Below are positions 27,702 to 35,788 of a DNA stretch of 64,000 nt, in pieces. The translations under genes were made by a program, and so were the position numbers. This DNA comes from Alphaproteobacteria bacterium (lineage in GTDB: Bacteria; Pseudomonadota; Alphaproteobacteria; Sphingomonadales; Emcibacteraceae). Location of the stretch: positions 149,860 to 213,859 of the forward strand of contig NVTE01000002.1 in NCBI GenBank assembly GCA_002401455.1, read 5' to 3'. Under the pieces are notes generated by a model. It was given only the letters and a program-made list of their open reading frames with translations. It did not search any database and had not been told where the DNA came from. How positions within the stretch are numbered: position 1 is the stretch's first letter; each line of letters begins with the position of its first letter.

Positions 27702-28586
27702 TTACAATTTAATCTGAGTCCAGTCACCGCACTGATTGCGAAACCAGGTCATTTGGCGCTTGGCAAATTGCCGGGTCGCGGCCTGGCTGAGGGTGATGGT
27801 TTCCGCAAGATCGATTTCCCCGGCCAGATGGCGGCTGATTTGGGGCACACCGAGGGATTTCATCACTGGCAAACTTGAAGGATAATTCAGGGTCAGCAGG
27901 GCCCGCACTTCTTCGATCGCACCCCCCTCTTCGATCATCATCCGAAAGCGCAGGTCACAGCGGGCATAGAGCTCGACCCGGTCGCGGGTGATGACATTGC
28001 GTTCAATCTCAACATCATCCCGGTCGTACAGCCCGCCGGTCGGGGGAATGTCCTGCCAGTATTTCAGCGACTTGCCGGTGGACAGGATGACCTCCAAGGC
28101 CCGGGACACCCGCTGGCTATCCCCAGGGGCCAGTCGCGCGGCCATTTCCGGGTCAATCTCCTGCAAACGCTGATGGGCTTCGGGCGCGGTCTCAGAGGTC
28201 ACGGTCGACCGGATGTCCTGGCGAATGGCGGGATCGATTTCCGGCACTTCCGACAGGCCGACGGTCAGGCTTTTGAAATACAGCCCGGTGCCACCGACCA
28301 CAATCGGTACCGCGCCGCGCTGCCAGATATCCTCAATCATCGGCAGGGCCAGATCGCGCCAGCGTTCCGCCGAACAGGGGTCATCGCCGGCCAGCGTGCC
28401 ATACAGATGGTGGGGACAGCGCCCCTCCTCCACCGCCGAGGGCCGCGCCGTCAACTGGTTCAGTTCCCGGTAGACCTGCATACTGTCGGCATTGACAATC
28501 TCGCCGCCAAACTTGTCCGCCCAGTCCAGGGCAGTAGACGATTTACCGCTGGCGGTTGGCCCGGCCAGTAAAATTATTTTTTTCAT
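27702..28586 (-). CDS. miaA: tRNA dimethylallyltransferase
   Basis: This 294-residue enzyme adds the isopentenyl group to A37 of tRNAs reading UNN codons. It has the P-loop (LLAGPTASGKSSTA), DSMQVYREL (the catalytic Asp region) and PIVVGGTGLYFKSL, all family hallmarks. The ATG at 28586 has ggaaaa upstream and is preferred to the ATG four codons earlier. It is divergent from serB across about 68 bases. Confidence 0.96.
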   Translation of the reverse strand: MKKIILLAGPTASGKSSTALDWADKFGGEIVNADSMQVYRELNQLTARPSAVEEGRCPHHLYGTLAGDDPCSAERWRDLALPMIEDIWQRGAVPIVVGGTGLYFKSLTVGLSEVPEIDPAIRQDIRSTVTSETAPEAHQRLQEIDPEMAARLAPGDSQRVSRALEVILSTGKSLKYWQDIPPTGGLYDRDDVEIERNVITRDRVELYARCDLRFRMMIEEGGAIEEVRALLTLNYPSSLPVMKSLGVPQISRHLAGEIDLAETITLSQAATRQFAKRQMTWFRNQCGDWTQIKL

Positions 28587-28654
28587 GCTTTTTTCCATAG
28601 CTTTGAACTATATATAAGTTCGACTCCCGATAACAGCAAAACAGGTTCCAGACT

Positions 28655-29542
28655 ATGCAAAACCTTCTGACATTAATTTCCAATCCGGCGGCCCCGACCT
28701 TAACCGATGACATCGTTGCCGTCTATGTGTCCCAACTGGAAGATGTCAGCGCCGTCACCTGGCTGTCAGAAGGCGTCGCGGTCGACATACTCTTTGACGG
28801 AGGGCTTGACGCGGCCAAAGCCAGCCTGACCCCTGACCTGCTGAATGAGGATTTCGATTTTGGCTTTCAGGTCGCCGCAACCCGGGTTAAGAAACTTCTG
28901 GTCGCCGATATGGACAGCACCATCATCCAATGTGAATGCATTGATGAGCTGGCCGATTTTGCCGGCCTGAAGAAAGAAGTCTCGGCCATTACCGAGGCCG
29001 CCATGCAGGGCCATCTTGATTTTGAACAGACCCTGAGAGACCGTGTCGCCCTGTTGGTCGGTATGGATGAGGGAGTTCTGGAGCGCACCTATAAAGAACG
29101 GGTGAAACTGATGCCGGGCGCGGTGACCCTGATCAAGACCATGAATGCTAACGGTGCCAATACGGTTCTGGTCTCGGGTGGCTTTACCTACTTTACCTCA
29201 CGCATTGCCGCGATTACCGGCTTTCAGACCAACCGAGCCAATGTGCTCGACATCAAAGACGGCAAGCTGACCGGCAAGGTGATCCCGCCCATCGTGGACA
29301 GCCATACCAAGCGGGACAGCCTGCTGGAATTTAAAGCCCTGGCCGGACTGTCTGACGATGACATCATGGCAGTCGGTGACGGCGCAAATGACATCCCGAT
29401 GATTCAGGAAGCCGGGGTCGGCATCGCCTATCACGGCAAGACCGCAGTAACCGAAGCCGCCAACATCAGCCTTCGCCACGCCGACCTGACCGCCTTGCTT
29501 TATTTGCAGGGCTATTCAGATACAGATTTTGTCACGGAGTGA
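28655..29542 (+). CDS. serB: Phosphoserine phosphatase
   Basis: This 295-residue HAD-family enzyme makes serine from phosphoserine. An N-terminal ACT-like region (about 1-75) precedes the catalytic domain with motif I VADMDSTIIQCECIDELAD, motif II VLVSGGFTYF, and motifs III/IV AVGDGANDIPMIQEAG. miaA-serB adjacency, with degP/hflCK nearby, is a familiar alphaproteobacterial neighbourhood. No clear terminator follows; a palindromic non-coding stretch and an AT-rich gene come next. Confidence 0.96.
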   Translation: MQNLLTLISNPAAPTLTDDIVAVYVSQLEDVSAVTWLSEGVAVDILFDGGLDAAKASLTPDLLNEDFDFGFQVAATRVKKLLVADMDSTIIQCECIDELADFAGLKKEVSAITEAAMQGHLDFEQTLRDRVALLVGMDEGVLERTYKERVKLMPGAVTLIKTMNANGANTVLVSGGFTYFTSRIAAITGFQTNRANVLDIKDGKLTGKVIPPIVDSHTKRDSLLEFKALAGLSDDDIMAVGDGANDIPMIQEAGVGIAYHGKTAVTEAANISLRHADLTALLYLQGYSDTDFVTE

Positions 29543-29618
29543 GGGGTAAGGCCGCTAGATTTGGTTAGAGCGGGGGCTGAAGCGGTATGCTTAGGTTTTG
29601 CGAAACGGCCTGAAGCTA

Positions 29619-29648
29619 AATGTCTGCTTCCAGCCAACAGCGGACATT
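29619..29648. repeat. Imperfect palindrome at left edge of AT-rich insert
   Basis: aatgtctgct and agcggacatt (one mismatch) form a 30-base stem-loop that touches the stop codon of the HEPN-like gene. It resembles dispersed proteobacterial palindromic relics and may mark an insertion edge. A related-looking gctttgggtcgg stretch lies at the other side, near 30684. Confidence 0.45.
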
Positions 29649-30631
29649 CAACTATTCTTCACTTCGGTTTGAGTTTCGGAGGCATACGTAGCATCAACCT
29701 CTTTAGCAATTTCTTCAAAATGTTTATGCTGTTCGCACATATAGAAGTGATATATCCTTGCGTCGCTCTCGGACATATGATGTTCACTGCCCTCAAGATA
29801 TGCTTCCAACATGGACAGAGCGTGTTTGTATTCATCAAGGTCGTATTGTGTATAAGATGTTAAATCACCGCGCTCCTTCAGAGCATTTTCGAATTTAAGA
29901 TAAGTTTTCTGCACACTTTTAAGCCTGGAAAGCCCGAATTGAATATTGCTTGAGTTGGGGGAATAAATACCTTCTCCAATTTTTTCAAAATGGTATCCAA
30001 TGATTGAGTGAAAAATATTAATTAAAAGGTCATCTTTGTATTTTTCTTTGTGCATTTTGTCAGCCTCTTTTAGTATAACTACTATAGCCTCGCATCCAGA
30101 TTTAATTTCATCAAGTTGATTGTCAATAATTTTGAATAAGTCGACATCAAGAAATTCTATTTTTCTTTGATCATAACATTTCATCAATCTAAAGCCATTT
30201 TTGGATAACGTCATTCTTGAAATGTAGTTGAAATGTGTTTGACCGTTAGGCGTTCCTTGGTTTTGTTTTGTTGGGTGCCCAATTGCAGAATTCCTTATGT
30301 AACGTATTCCATAAAGAACTTCACTTATTTTGTACGTTACCTTAAATGCCTTAGACAAATGTAACATTGCATCTTGTTGAATAATTAGCGCTTGAAGCAA
30401 GCCGTAGGTATATATGTATTTTAAACCCATTTTGCTGGGATAGTCAGATTCAATATAATCGCTGATGGAGTATGATGTATCGCCAATTGTATCTAATGAG
30501 CAGCAGATTTGATTCCAGTTGTCTGAATCACTGATAAGATCGTTTTGGTAACGTGTAGTATTAATGTGTTTTCGAACAGCAGATTCCAAAGAGCATAACT
30601 GATTTATTTTCTCTATAATCTGTTTAGACAT
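29648..30631 (-). CDS. Unrecognised AT-rich gene with HEPN-type RNxxxxH motif
   Basis: I do not recognise this protein of 327 residues. It is predicted mostly alpha-helical and soluble. Residues RNSAIGH within GIRYIRNSAIGHPTKQ fit the R-[NDH]-x4-H motif of HEPN RNases and nucleotidyl-transfer toxins, preceded by a helix rich in hydrophobics (YGLLQALIIQQDAMLHL), as in HEPN folds. Codon use is strikingly AT-rich (many AAA, ATA, AAT) compared with the flanking GC-richer serB and peroxiredoxin genes, which suggests horizontal transfer. I favour ATG 30631; a GTG at 30670 is in frame upstream. No antitoxin-like partner is adjacent. Role in defence or stress is conjecture. Confidence 0.6.
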   Translation of the reverse strand: MSKQIIEKINQLCSLESAVRKHINTTRYQNDLISDSDNWNQICCSLDTIGDTSYSISDYIESDYPSKMGLKYIYTYGLLQALIIQQDAMLHLSKAFKVTYKISEVLYGIRYIRNSAIGHPTKQNQGTPNGQTHFNYISRMTLSKNGFRLMKCYDQRKIEFLDVDLFKIIDNQLDEIKSGCEAIVVILKEADKMHKEKYKDDLLINIFHSIIGYHFEKIGEGIYSPNSSNIQFGLSRLKSVQKTYLKFENALKERGDLTSYTQYDLDEYKHALSMLEAYLEGSEHHMSESDARIYHFYMCEQHKHFEEIAKEVDATYASETQTEVKNS

Positions 30632-31092
30632 TTTACCAATCCATATATTACTTTGGCGGGAATAATTCACTCTATAAACGGCCGCTTTGGGTCGGAATCT
30701 GCCCCTTGAACCTGACTACTACCTACCCGTTATTAGTACGATAAAGCACCATCATTTGCAAACAAGAGTTGATAGACGTCTATCAGACCACCCCCGCCTC
30801 AAGCCCCCCCTCGTCACTCCTGCCCAAAACTTGGCGAAGGCAGGAGTCTAGTCTTCTTAAAAAACTGGCTTCCTGCCTGCGCAGGAAAGACGGCGGGCTG
30901 GGGAAAGTAACGAGACATTAAATAAAAACCTCTCACTTCGTCATGCCGGACGTGATCCGGTATCCATTTTTATATCACAACAACCATAGGCCTGTAATAG
31001 TGATATCTATATAGATATGGACCCCGGATCAAGTCCGGGGTGACGGGTGTCGGGCCGGGATGACGGGTGTGAAATAGTGAAACGCCCCCCAC
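30632..31092. repeat. Non-coding repeat-rich interval
   Basis: About 460 bases without a credible gene. It holds a perfect 16-base palindrome (30770-30785), a 9-base-arm hairpin (30816-30847, actcctgcc/ggcaggagt), a ttcctgc-ctgc-gcaggaa hairpin (30870-30887), and a large inverted element (30949-31045). Related tcctgcacagga DNA occurs near 23985. The interval looks like an accumulation site for small palindromic elements. Confidence 0.6.
30949..31045. repeat. Dispersed inverted-repeat element (gtcatgccggac type)
   Basis: cgtcatgccggacgtgatcc (30949 onward) is matched in reverse complement by the arm ending at 31045 (cggatcaagtccggggtgacg), about 29 bases per arm with a few mismatches. Between them lies a short palindrome atctatatagat. 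Such elements are common in alphaproteobacterial intergenic DNA. Confidence 0.65.
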
Positions 31093-31127
31093 AAAAAAAG
31101 GCCATGACCCGGGGGCCATGACCTTTT
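31093..31127 (-). terminator. Intrinsic terminator after peroxiredoxin gene (minus strand)
   Basis: A 15-base stem (31096-31110 with 31113-31127, two G-U pairs) with a very short loop, followed by a seven-U tract on the minus-strand transcript. Confidence 0.88.
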
Positions 31128-31146
31128 CATTCTGTGTCTGAAAAGC

Positions 31147-31665
31147 TTAGCCTTTCAGGTGAGCCAGCATCGTGTCGGCATCGGATACTTCGAAAGGATC
31201 AGCACCAAAGTTGTCGCTGAAGCCTTCTTCAACAAACATCTTGGTAATCTCGCCGTCTTCAACGACCATGGAATAACGCCAGCTGCGGAAACCAAAGCCC
31301 ACATTGTCTTTATTAACCAGCATGCCCATTTTGCGGCTGAATTCGCCACTGCCGTCGGGCAGCAGGAAGACGTTTTCCGCTTTCTGGGCCTGGCCCCAGC
31401 TGTACATGACAAAAGCATCATTGACGGACAGACAAACAACGCTGTCAACACCCAGAGCCTGGAACTCTTCAAAATGCTTTTCGTAACCCGGCAGATGCGT
31501 TGTTGAACAGGTCGGGGTAAACGCACCCGGCAGAGCAAACAGAACAACTTTTTTGCCTTTGAAGATTTCGTCCGTGGTCAGCTGCTTCCATTCAAATGGA
31601 TTTGGGCCTTCCAGGGCATCGTTGCGCACGCGGGTCATGAAGGTTACGTCAGGTACTCTGGTCAT
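31147..31665 (-). CDS. Peroxiredoxin, Prx5-like
   Basis: This 172-residue thiol peroxidase has the peroxidatic cysteine in [17 protein letters not shown], the Prx5-group form of the PxxxTxxC motif, and the active-site Arg region ([15 protein letters not shown]). It reduces hydrogen peroxide and organic hydroperoxides using glutathione/glutaredoxin or thioredoxin. An AAAGGAAA site precedes the ATG. It is monocistronic with its own terminator. Useful in an organism that carries oxygen-sensitive low-potential iron-sulfur enzymes, though that link is inference. Confidence 0.93.
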   Translation of the reverse strand: MTRVPDVTFMTRVRNDALEGPNPFEWKQLTTDEIFKGKKVVLFALPGAFTPTCSTTHLPGYEKHFEEFQALGVDSVVCLSVNDAFVMYSWGQAQKAENVFLLPDGSGEFSRKMGMLVNKDNVGFGFRSWRYSMVVEDGEITKMFVEEGFSDNFGADPFEVSDADTMLAHLKG

Positions 31666-31896
31666 GGTAATTTCCTTTGAGTTAAATAGGGATCAAGAGT
31701 CGAAAATTCAGCTATATCTATACAACAGGATTCGCCAGAAGGCAAATTAGAACCAATCAATTATATGAAATAACTGTTTATAACTTAAAGGTTTTAATTT
31801 TTACCAGCCTGGCCAAAAGCTTACAAAAATTCCAATTCGAAGTATACATCATTCTGTCCGCTTTATCCATGATCCCTGATCCATAATCCTGGGCAT

Positions 31897-31929
31897 AAAA
31901 AAAGACCGGATCGCGAGACCCGGCCTTTT
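31897..31929 (-). terminator. Intrinsic terminator after degP (minus strand)
   Basis: An 8-base stem aagaccgg/ccggcctt (one G-U pair) is followed in the minus direction by seven U. It lies about 35 bases downstream of the protease stop codon. The roughly 230 bases from here to the peroxiredoxin promoter show nothing else. Confidence 0.82.
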
Positions 31930-31964
31930 CAATTGTTATGAAATTAAGCGATCACTCTGATTGA

Positions 31965-33437
31965 TCACTCGTCCTCATCAAATTTAACCGTCACAAAGGC
32001 GACATTGCCCCGACGGATAATTTTGAGCAGGATGTTCTTGCGGCCTTTTTTCTTCAGCTTGGCAATGCGGTCCATGGCCCCCTCGACGGTGGTCACAGTT
32101 TCCTGGGTGATCTCCAGGATAACATCCCCCCGGCGCAGGGCTTTCTCACCGGCCGGACTGTTGCGGTCAACGGCGGCAATCAGCACACCTTTCACATCAT
32201 CTTCCAGTTTCAGGGCTTTACGGGCCTTGTCAGTGATCGGCTCCATGGTCATGCCCAGGACCTCCTGGCCCTCGGTGTCCTCGTCGTCATCATCGGACAT
32301 GGCAGGCTCATCTTCGTCAGCCTCATTTTCCTCAAGCTCGTCGATCACCAGGGTCAGTTTCTTTCTCTTGCCCTTGCGCAGAACCACCAGCTTCACCTTC
32401 TTGCCGATTTCCGTATTGGCGACCCAGATCGGCAGGTCATTGCGTTCCTCAATCACCCGGCCTTCAAATTCAATGATGATGTCACCGGCCAAAATTCCGG
32501 CCTTATCCGCCGGTCCGCCGTCAACAACGGAAGAAACCATGGCACCCTGACTATTCTTCATACCCAGACTCTCGGCCGTGTCATCGGTAACCTGCTGAAA
32601 GCTAATGCCGATCCGGCCGCGCTTGGTATGACCATATTTACGCAACTGGTTGATCACATGCTGGGCCTGATTGGAGGGAATGGCAAAACCAATGCCGATA
32701 TTGCCGCCGGAAGGCGAGAAGATCGCGGTATTGATGCCGATCACTTCCCCGTCCATATTGAACATAGGGCCGCCGCTGTTGCCGCGGTTGATGGAGGCAT
32801 CGGTCTGAATATATTTATCATAGGGCCCCGAATTGATGTCCCGGTTGCGGGCAGAAATAATACCGGCGGTAATGGTGCCACCCAGGGAATAGGGATTGCC
32901 AATGGCCAGAACCCAGTCGCCAACCCGGGATTTGGCATCATCGCCAAACTTCACGAACGGCAATGGCTCATCCGTTTCAACTTTCAGCACCGCCAGGTCA
33001 AGTTTGCTGTCCTTACCGATGACGGTGGCTTTGAATTCACGACCATCATGCATCTTGATCATCACTTCATCAGCCTTGTCGATCACATGGTTATTGGTGA
33101 TGATAATGCCGGAGGGATCAATGACAAAACCTGAGCCCAGCGACTGGCGCTTGCGGGTCAGCGGACGGTCTTCGCCATTTTTCTTGCGGCCCTGGTCCCG
33201 TTCGCCTTCGCGGTCAAAACGTTTGAAAAAGTCTTCCATGCCCGGAATTTTCGGCATGGAGCGCCGCTCAATCTTAATGGTCTGGGTTGTGTTGACATTA
33301 ACCACAGCTGGTAATAATTTTTCCGCCAGATCAGCAAAGCTGTCCGGGGCACCTTTGGCCAGCGCCGCAACGGGCGAGATAACCATGGTGGTGGCGACGA
33401 TAACCACCGCCATAAATAATTTGTTTAATTCACGCAT
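31965..33437 (-). CDS. degP: Do-family periplasmic serine endopeptidase (DegP/DegQ)
   Basis: This 490-residue protein has a signal peptide (start to PVAALAKG), then the trypsin-like domain with His in IITNNHVIDKADEV, Asp in DSKLDLAVLKVE and Ser in RGNSGGPMFN, then two PDZ domains. It degrades and refolds misfolded envelope proteins. Between the PDZ domains is an unusually acidic linker (NEADEDEPAMSDDDDEDTEG). The start at 33437 follows AGGA and gives a proper signal peptide; the open frame continues 75 codons upstream through a tandem repeat and is rejected. It lies downstream of hflK-hflC. Confidence 0.94.
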   Translation of the reverse strand: MRELNKLFMAVVIVATTMVISPVAALAKGAPDSFADLAEKLLPAVVNVNTTQTIKIERRSMPKIPGMEDFFKRFDREGERDQGRKKNGEDRPLTRKRQSLGSGFVIDPSGIIITNNHVIDKADEVMIKMHDGREFKATVIGKDSKLDLAVLKVETDEPLPFVKFGDDAKSRVGDWVLAIGNPYSLGGTITAGIISARNRDINSGPYDKYIQTDASINRGNSGGPMFNMDGEVIGINTAIFSPSGGNIGIGFAIPSNQAQHVINQLRKYGHTKRGRIGISFQQVTDDTAESLGMKNSQGAMVSSVVDGGPADKAGILAGDIIIEFEGRVIEERNDLPIWVANTEIGKKVKLVVLRKGKRKKLTLVIDELEENEADEDEPAMSDDDDEDTEGQEVLGMTMEPITDKARKALKLEDDVKGVLIAAVDRNSPAGEKALRRGDVILEITQETVTTVEGAMDRIAKLKKKGRKNILLKIIRRGNVAFVTVKFDEDE

Positions 33438-33551
33438 ACCAATTCCTGAAATCTTCCAATTGTTTGAGTTTTTATTATTTTTCTTCCCAGAATTTATTCT
33501 TTTAATCCCTCTATCCTTACCATACTTTGTGTCGGAAATGAGAGAGACAAA

Positions 33552-33612
33552 CCCCTTTGGTCGTATTTTTTCCCCCTTTGGTCGTATTTTTCCCCCTTTG
33601 GTCGTATTATTT
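33552..33612. repeat. Three tandem copies of a ~20-base repeat upstream of degP
   Basis: cccctttggtcgtatttttt occurs three times in a row with 21- and 20-base periods, 115-175 bases upstream of the degP start. On the minus strand each unit reads as an atacgaccaaagggg motif, which could be an array of binding sites for a regulator of degP. Confidence 0.8.
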
Positions 33613-33660
33613 ATGGCTTCGTCGCATAAAGGCCCCCTATTAGACCCAAACGCAAAAGCC

Positions 33661-33698
33661 AAAAAAGAGGATAAGGCCCCCTGACCCTATCCTCTTTT
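33661..33698 (-). terminator. Intrinsic terminator after hflC (minus strand)
   Basis: A perfect 11-base stem (33663-33673 with 33688-33698) with a 14-base loop and A/T tracts on both sides. It separates hflC from degP. Confidence 0.88.
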
Positions 33699-33712
33699 AT
33701 TAAATATCCGGT

Positions 33713-34597
33713 TTATTTCTTCTTTTTAGTTGCGCCGTTCATATCGCCAAAATACTTGAAGAAATCACTGGTCGGTGACAAGATCATCGTTGTGTTCTTC
33801 TCGCGGAAAGCAACATTATAGGCCCGCATGGACCGATAGAAGGCATAGAACTCCGGGTCCTGATTATAGGCATCGGCGAAGACCTTGGCCGCAGTCGCGT
33901 CACCATCCCCGCGCAGCTTCTGAGCTTCACGTTCGGCTTCGGCCAGCATAACCACTTTGTCGCGGTTGGCTTTTGACTTGATGCGGATCGCTTGCTCTTC
34001 ACCACGGGCACGGATTTCACGGGCCACTTGCTGACGTTCAGCGATCATGCTGTCAAAAATCGGCTTGCTGTTTTCTGCCGGCAGGTCGGTGCGTTTAATG
34101 CGCACATCAACCACGGTAATGCCGAGGGCTTCAGCTTCTTCTTTCACCGCATCGGAAATCGCCTTACGCAGGGACTTCCGTTCGCCGGACAGGGCGTCGG
34201 AGAAATCCCGCTGGCCAAAAACCTTACGCAGATTGGAGTTGATGATGATCGACAGCCGGGGCTTTGCGCCCTGGACATTCCGAACCGCCTGAAAAACTTT
34301 CAGGGGATCGTTAACCCGGAACTGCGTGAACGCATCAACCTGGATCCGTTTCTGATCCTTGGTGATGACGGTCAGTTCAGGCGTATCAAGCAACAAAATC
34401 CGTTTGTCGAAATAAATCACATCCTGAACAAAGGGAGTCTTGAAATGCAGACCGGGTTCTTTAACGGTTTGCTTCCATTTCCCCAGTTCAAGAACCAGGG
34501 CCTGTTGAGTTTCGCTGACCGTGAACACAGATGCACCGAGCACGATAACGCTGACACCCAGGACGGCCAGTAGAAGTAAAGTCTTTATATTATTCAT
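33713..34597 (-). CDS. hflC: FtsH-regulating membrane protein HflC
   Basis: This 294-residue SPFH/band-7 protein has an N-terminal membrane anchor (LLLLAVLGVSVIVLGASVF) and then the prohibitin domain on the periplasmic side (FTVSETQQALVLELGKW; DVRIKRTDLP), followed by a coiled coil rich in Glu/Arg/Ala. With HflK it forms a large cage around the FtsH protease and tunes its activity. It starts 15 bases after hflK on the same strand. Confidence 0.95.
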   Translation of the reverse strand: MNNIKTLLLLAVLGVSVIVLGASVFTVSETQQALVLELGKWKQTVKEPGLHFKTPFVQDVIYFDKRILLLDTPELTVITKDQKRIQVDAFTQFRVNDPLKVFQAVRNVQGAKPRLSIIINSNLRKVFGQRDFSDALSGERKSLRKAISDAVKEEAEALGITVVDVRIKRTDLPAENSKPIFDSMIAERQQVAREIRARGEEQAIRIKSKANRDKVVMLAEAEREAQKLRGDGDATAAKVFADAYNQDPEFYAFYRSMRAYNVAFREKNTTMILSPTSDFFKYFGDMNGATKKKK

Positions 34598-34612
34598 TGT
34601 CTTTATCCTGTC

Positions 34613-35647
34613 CTAGTTCTGTTTCTTAATGGCCGGCAGCGGCAGATAGGGCAACACGCCCGTGTTGCCACTTTCCAGAATGACCTTGTCGGTATTGCCC
34701 AGGATTTTTTCCATGGTTTCCAGGTACAGACGGCGACGGGTCACATCCTTAGCCAGCTTATATTGCTCATAAACCGCCAGAAAGCGGGCGCTTTCACCCT
34801 CAGCCTTGGTGATCGCCTTGGCTTTATAAGCCAGGGCCTGCTGGTTCATTTGCTCCGCTTCACCACGGGCTTTAGGCACGATTTCATTCTGATATTTCCG
34901 GGCTTCGTTGATGTATTTATCGCGGTCGGCCTCAGCCTTCTGTACATCATTGAAGGCATCAGATACCTGAGCGGGCGGGTCAACCCGGTCGAGCTTGATC
35001 TGGGTGATCTCAATCCCGGCTTCATAATTATCCAGAACCGTCTGCATAATCTCCCGCACTTCGATTTCAATACTCTGACGTTCAGAGGTCATGATCTGCT
35101 GAATATTAGTTTTCGCCACAACTTCACGCATGGCACTTTCAGAGACAGACTTGATACTCTGCTCTTTCTGTTCCAGATTAAACAAGAAGCGCGCCGGGTC
35201 CATGATCCGCCACAGGATGGAATATTGCACGTCGACGATATTCTCGTCCCCGGTCAGCATCTGGCGTTCTTTTTTCTGATTGCCTACGTCGATCTGATGA
35301 ACGGCGGTGACTTTGGGTTTATAGAGCTTGTCCATGGGCGGCCAATGGATATGGACGCCGGTGCCAACCGTTTCCTGAATCTTGCCAAAGCGCAGAACCA
35401 CGCCGGCCTCATCGGGCTGGACTTTATATATAGCCCCATAGAGATAACCGACAACCAAAACCGCCGCGATGATCAGGAACATACCTTTGCCCCCGCCTTT
35501 GCCTTTGCCGCCGCCAAAGGCGTCGCGGAATTTATCCTGGCCTTTGCGAATCAGTTCGTCAATATTTGGTGGCTCCTGGCCCCCACCGGGTCCACTGCCC
35601 CAAGGTCCCCGGTCCCTACCATCATTATTATTATTCTGCCAAGACAT
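34613..35647 (-). CDS. hflK: FtsH-regulating membrane protein HflK
   Basis: This 344-residue partner of HflC has the typical Gly-rich cytoplasmic N-terminus (GPWGSGPGGGQEPPN, FGGGKGKGGGK), one transmembrane helix (MFLIIAAVLVVGYLYGAIY), the SPFH domain (VQPDEAGVVLRFGK; ITQIKLDRVDPP) and a coiled-coil tail. First gene of hflK-hflC. It is divergent from apbC across about 140 bases of AT-rich promoter DNA. Confidence 0.95.
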   Translation of the reverse strand: MSWQNNNNDGRDRGPWGSGPGGGQEPPNIDELIRKGQDKFRDAFGGGKGKGGGKGMFLIIAAVLVVGYLYGAIYKVQPDEAGVVLRFGKIQETVGTGVHIHWPPMDKLYKPKVTAVHQIDVGNQKKERQMLTGDENIVDVQYSILWRIMDPARFLFNLEQKEQSIKSVSESAMREVVAKTNIQQIMTSERQSIEIEVREIMQTVLDNYEAGIEITQIKLDRVDPPAQVSDAFNDVQKAEADRDKYINEARKYQNEIVPKARGEAEQMNQQALAYKAKAITKAEGESARFLAVYEQYKLAKDVTRRRLYLETMEKILGNTDKVILESGNTGVLPYLPLPAIKKQN

Positions 35648-35788
35648 ATATATGCTCCTTCAAAGAAAAAAATCATCCTACAACGGGGAAAAATTCACAT
35701 TCCCTTTGTAAATAAAGTCCTAAACCTTATATTCCAAGTAGGGGCGGTGAACAACCGTATAATAACCAAAGTTATAGATAGGTACTTA

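Noticed and set aside
29561-29863. 100-codon plus-strand frame after serB
   Set aside because: It is antisense to the HEPN-like gene and has no start signals or similarity.
33552-33612. Possible mini CRISPR array
   Set aside because: Three 20-base units are contiguous without unique spacers, and no cas genes are present.
33438-33662. 75-codon N-terminal extension of degP through the tandem repeat
   Set aside because: It would bury the signal peptide; AGGA precedes the ATG at 33437. The repeat is better seen as promoter DNA.
34763-35788. A ~340-codon upstream extension of the apbC frame that would fuse new sequence to the ATPase
   Set aside because: The extension is antisense to hflK and its translation is meaningless; family length and ATG 35789 fit a normal ApbC.
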